DNA from: an uncultured Eubacterium sp. | GTDB lineage: Bacteria; Bacillota; Clostridia; Peptostreptococcales; Anaerovoracaceae | Direction: 5' to 3' | Length of the DNA stretch: 5,161 nucleotides | NCBI GenBank assembly: GCA_947367725.1 | Contig: CANBFZ010000166.1 | Span: 1-5,161 of the forward strand | In this document: positions 4,035 through 5,161 of the stretch, in pieces | Layout of the letters: each line of letters begins with the position of its first letter | How positions within the stretch are numbered: the stretch's first letter is position 1 | Program-made: the position numbers and the translations under genes | The notes under the pieces: generated by a model | What the model saw: only the letters and a program-made list of their open reading frames with translations | What the model was told of the DNA's origin: nothing | Database searches by the model: none

Positions 4035-5161
4035 ATGGCTGTTACAATCAAAGATGCACTGGATTTAGATGTTCTGCAGAATTTTACAATTGTTGCTGGA
4101 GAAAAAGGCTTATCGAGGACCATTACCGAGACAGAAATTCTTGATTTTGAGTTTATGCGGGAGGGAGAAGCATACAGACAGAAAAGTTTTTTTGGCAATA
4201 GCTTGGTACTATCCAGTTTACTGTTTGCGAAAGATGACCCGGCAATGGTATTGGTCGCGATTAAAAAGCTGATTTCACAAAATGTGCAGGCACTGGCCTA
4301 TAAGCCAGTATTTTTTAAAGAACTGCCGAAAGAGGCATTGGATTACGCCAATGAAAAAGAGTTTCCCATTTTAAAATTCGGGCATGACGAGTTTTTTGAA
4401 ATTATCTTGTTTGGCGTAAAAGAGCTTGTAGAGCGGGATGATATTGTTCTGCACACAGAAACATTGTTTCATGAAATGCTGACAAGAGAATTTTCAGAAG
4501 AAGAGGCGGAAAAAGCGCAGGAAAAAATCAATGGGCTGCTTCGACCTGTTATGGCAGTGATCTGCATGAAAGCGGAGGGTATGACAAAGGAGCAGGTTTC
4601 GGATTGTATCAAGCGCGGGCATCCAGATCGGAAGTTGTCCAGCAAAACCTTTGTGGGAAAATTGGAGGATCGTTTTTTCGTGATATTGTCTCAGGATGCG
4701 GTGCATTCTTCTAAGTTTCAGGCGCAGTTTGATGATGTGCGCATTGCTTATGGACTGATGGAAAAGCGCTTGACCATGGGGGTAAGCAGTGCAGTTACAT
4801 CAGGCAGAGCCCTTGCAAAAGCGGTACGGCAGGCATATTGGATGGAAAAACTGGCAGAAATTGAAAAAAAGCGTGTTAAATATTATGACGCATCGGGTAT
4901 ATATAAGTTAATCGTTCCGACGATGCATACCGGCGCCATGGAAACGTATATGCAAGAGTATTTGGCGCCGATTTTTGAAGAGGACGGCGGTGACAGAGAG
5001 CTTCTTCACACGGCGGTGGAATATATTTTGGCAAAAGGTGATACAATAAAGACGGCAGAACGGCTATACTGCCACAAAAATACCATTCGTTATAGAATCG
5101 GAAAGCTGCAGGAAAAGTTGGACCCCGACAGCAATGAAAAGGAGTTTTACCAGAATCTTGC
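4035..5161 (+). CDS. PucR/CdaR-type transcriptional regulator (3' partial)
   Basis: The frame opens at ATG 4035, preceded by AGAGGA at 7-nt spacing and 22 bp after the cysK stop, and stays open to the window edge for 375 codons. The N-terminus (about residues 3-123) begins VTIKDALDLDVLQNFTIVAG, the typical opening of the PucR N-terminal ligand-sensing domain. A middle region (about 130-300) fits the GGDEF-like domain of CdaR/PucR proteins. The C-terminal helix-turn-helix (about 322-362) has the family signature: L-L-H-T-A-V-E-Y, then T-A-E-R-L at 340-344, then HKNTIRYRIGKLQEKL (347-362). Only a short tail should be missing. Family knowledge: members activate purine catabolism, sugar-acid use or other nutrient pathways in response to small ligands. 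No purine or sugar-acid gene is in view, so the target is unknown. It may be co-transcribed with cysK and may control genes to the right. Confidence 0.9.
   Translation, partial: MAVTIKDALDLDVLQNFTIVAGEKGLSRTITETEILDFEFMREGEAYRQKSFFGNSLVLSSLLFAKDDPAMVLVAIKKLISQNVQALAYKPVFFKELPKEALDYANEKEFPILKFGHDEFFEIILFGVKELVERDDIVLHTETLFHEMLTREFSEEEAEKAQEKINGLLRPVMAVICMKAEGMTKEQVSDCIKRGHPDRKLSSKTFVGKLEDRFFVILSQDAVHSSKFQAQFDDVRIAYGLMEKRLTMGVSSAVTSGRALAKAVRQAYWMEKLAEIEKKRVKYYDASGIYKLIVPTMHTGAMETYMQEYLAPIFEEDGGDRELLHTAVEYILAKGDTIKTAERLYCHKNTIRYRIGKLQEKLDPDSNEKEFYQNL
4050..4066 (+). repeat. 17-bp exact repeat, copy 2 (inside PucR-type gene)
   Basis: AAAGATGCACTGGATTT, identical to 2401-2417. Here it starts at codon 6 of the regulator and encodes part of the conserved KDALDL stretch that opens PucR domains. 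Confidence 0.85.

Noticed and set aside
1..5161. Mobile element, prophage, CRISPR array, toxin-antitoxin or defence system
   Set aside because: I saw no transposase, integrase, terminal inverted repeats, spaced repeat array, tRNA gene or defence domain. The genes are ordinary metabolic, membrane and regulatory families with consistent base composition.

Overview
The window looks like chromosomal DNA of a low-to-mid GC Gram-positive bacterium, most likely a Clostridia-type Firmicute. The reasons are strong AGGAGG-type ribosome binding sites, a TTG start, sigma-A-like promoters with a TATAAT box, short gene gaps, and the gene families present. The assignment to class is inference; no rRNA or other taxonomic marker is present.

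Layout. (1) Positions 1-683, + strand: the C-terminal part of a multi-spanning membrane protein resembling an ABC-2 type transporter permease; its start lies outside the window. (2) Positions 684-880: an intergenic region with three perfect TTATNCACA DnaA boxes within 86 bp, several degenerate ones, and then a long hairpin with a T-tract (intrinsic terminator). (3) Positions 881-1960, - strand: a two-gene operon, plsC (lysophosphatidic acid acyltransferase, probable TTG start at 1960) followed 6 bp later by a thioredoxin with a CGHC active site. (4) Positions 1961-2085: a compact divergent control region with one promoter in each direction. (5) Positions 2086 to the window end, + strand: a YbjQ/UPF0145 protein, a PAP2-family membrane phosphatase, cysteine synthase (cysK, overlapping the phosphatase gene by 11 bp) and a PucR/CdaR-type transcriptional regulator that runs off the right edge. 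Gaps are 60 bp, -11 bp and 22 bp with no terminator seen, so these four may be co-transcribed.

How the genes may fit together. PlsC makes phosphatidic acid, and PAP2 enzymes can dephosphorylate it (or undecaprenyl pyrophosphate), so two lipid-phosphate enzymes flank the divergent promoter region. CysK makes cysteine and thioredoxin handles thiol-disulfide exchange. The PucR-type regulator has no recognisable catabolic target in view. Most genes are ordinary housekeeping or accessory metabolic genes. I see no phage, transposon, CRISPR or defence system. The most notable non-coding signal is the DnaA-box cluster, which lies away from any dnaA gene and between convergent genes. The second is a 17-bp exact repeat shared by the ybjQ-PAP2 gap and the start of the PucR gene.
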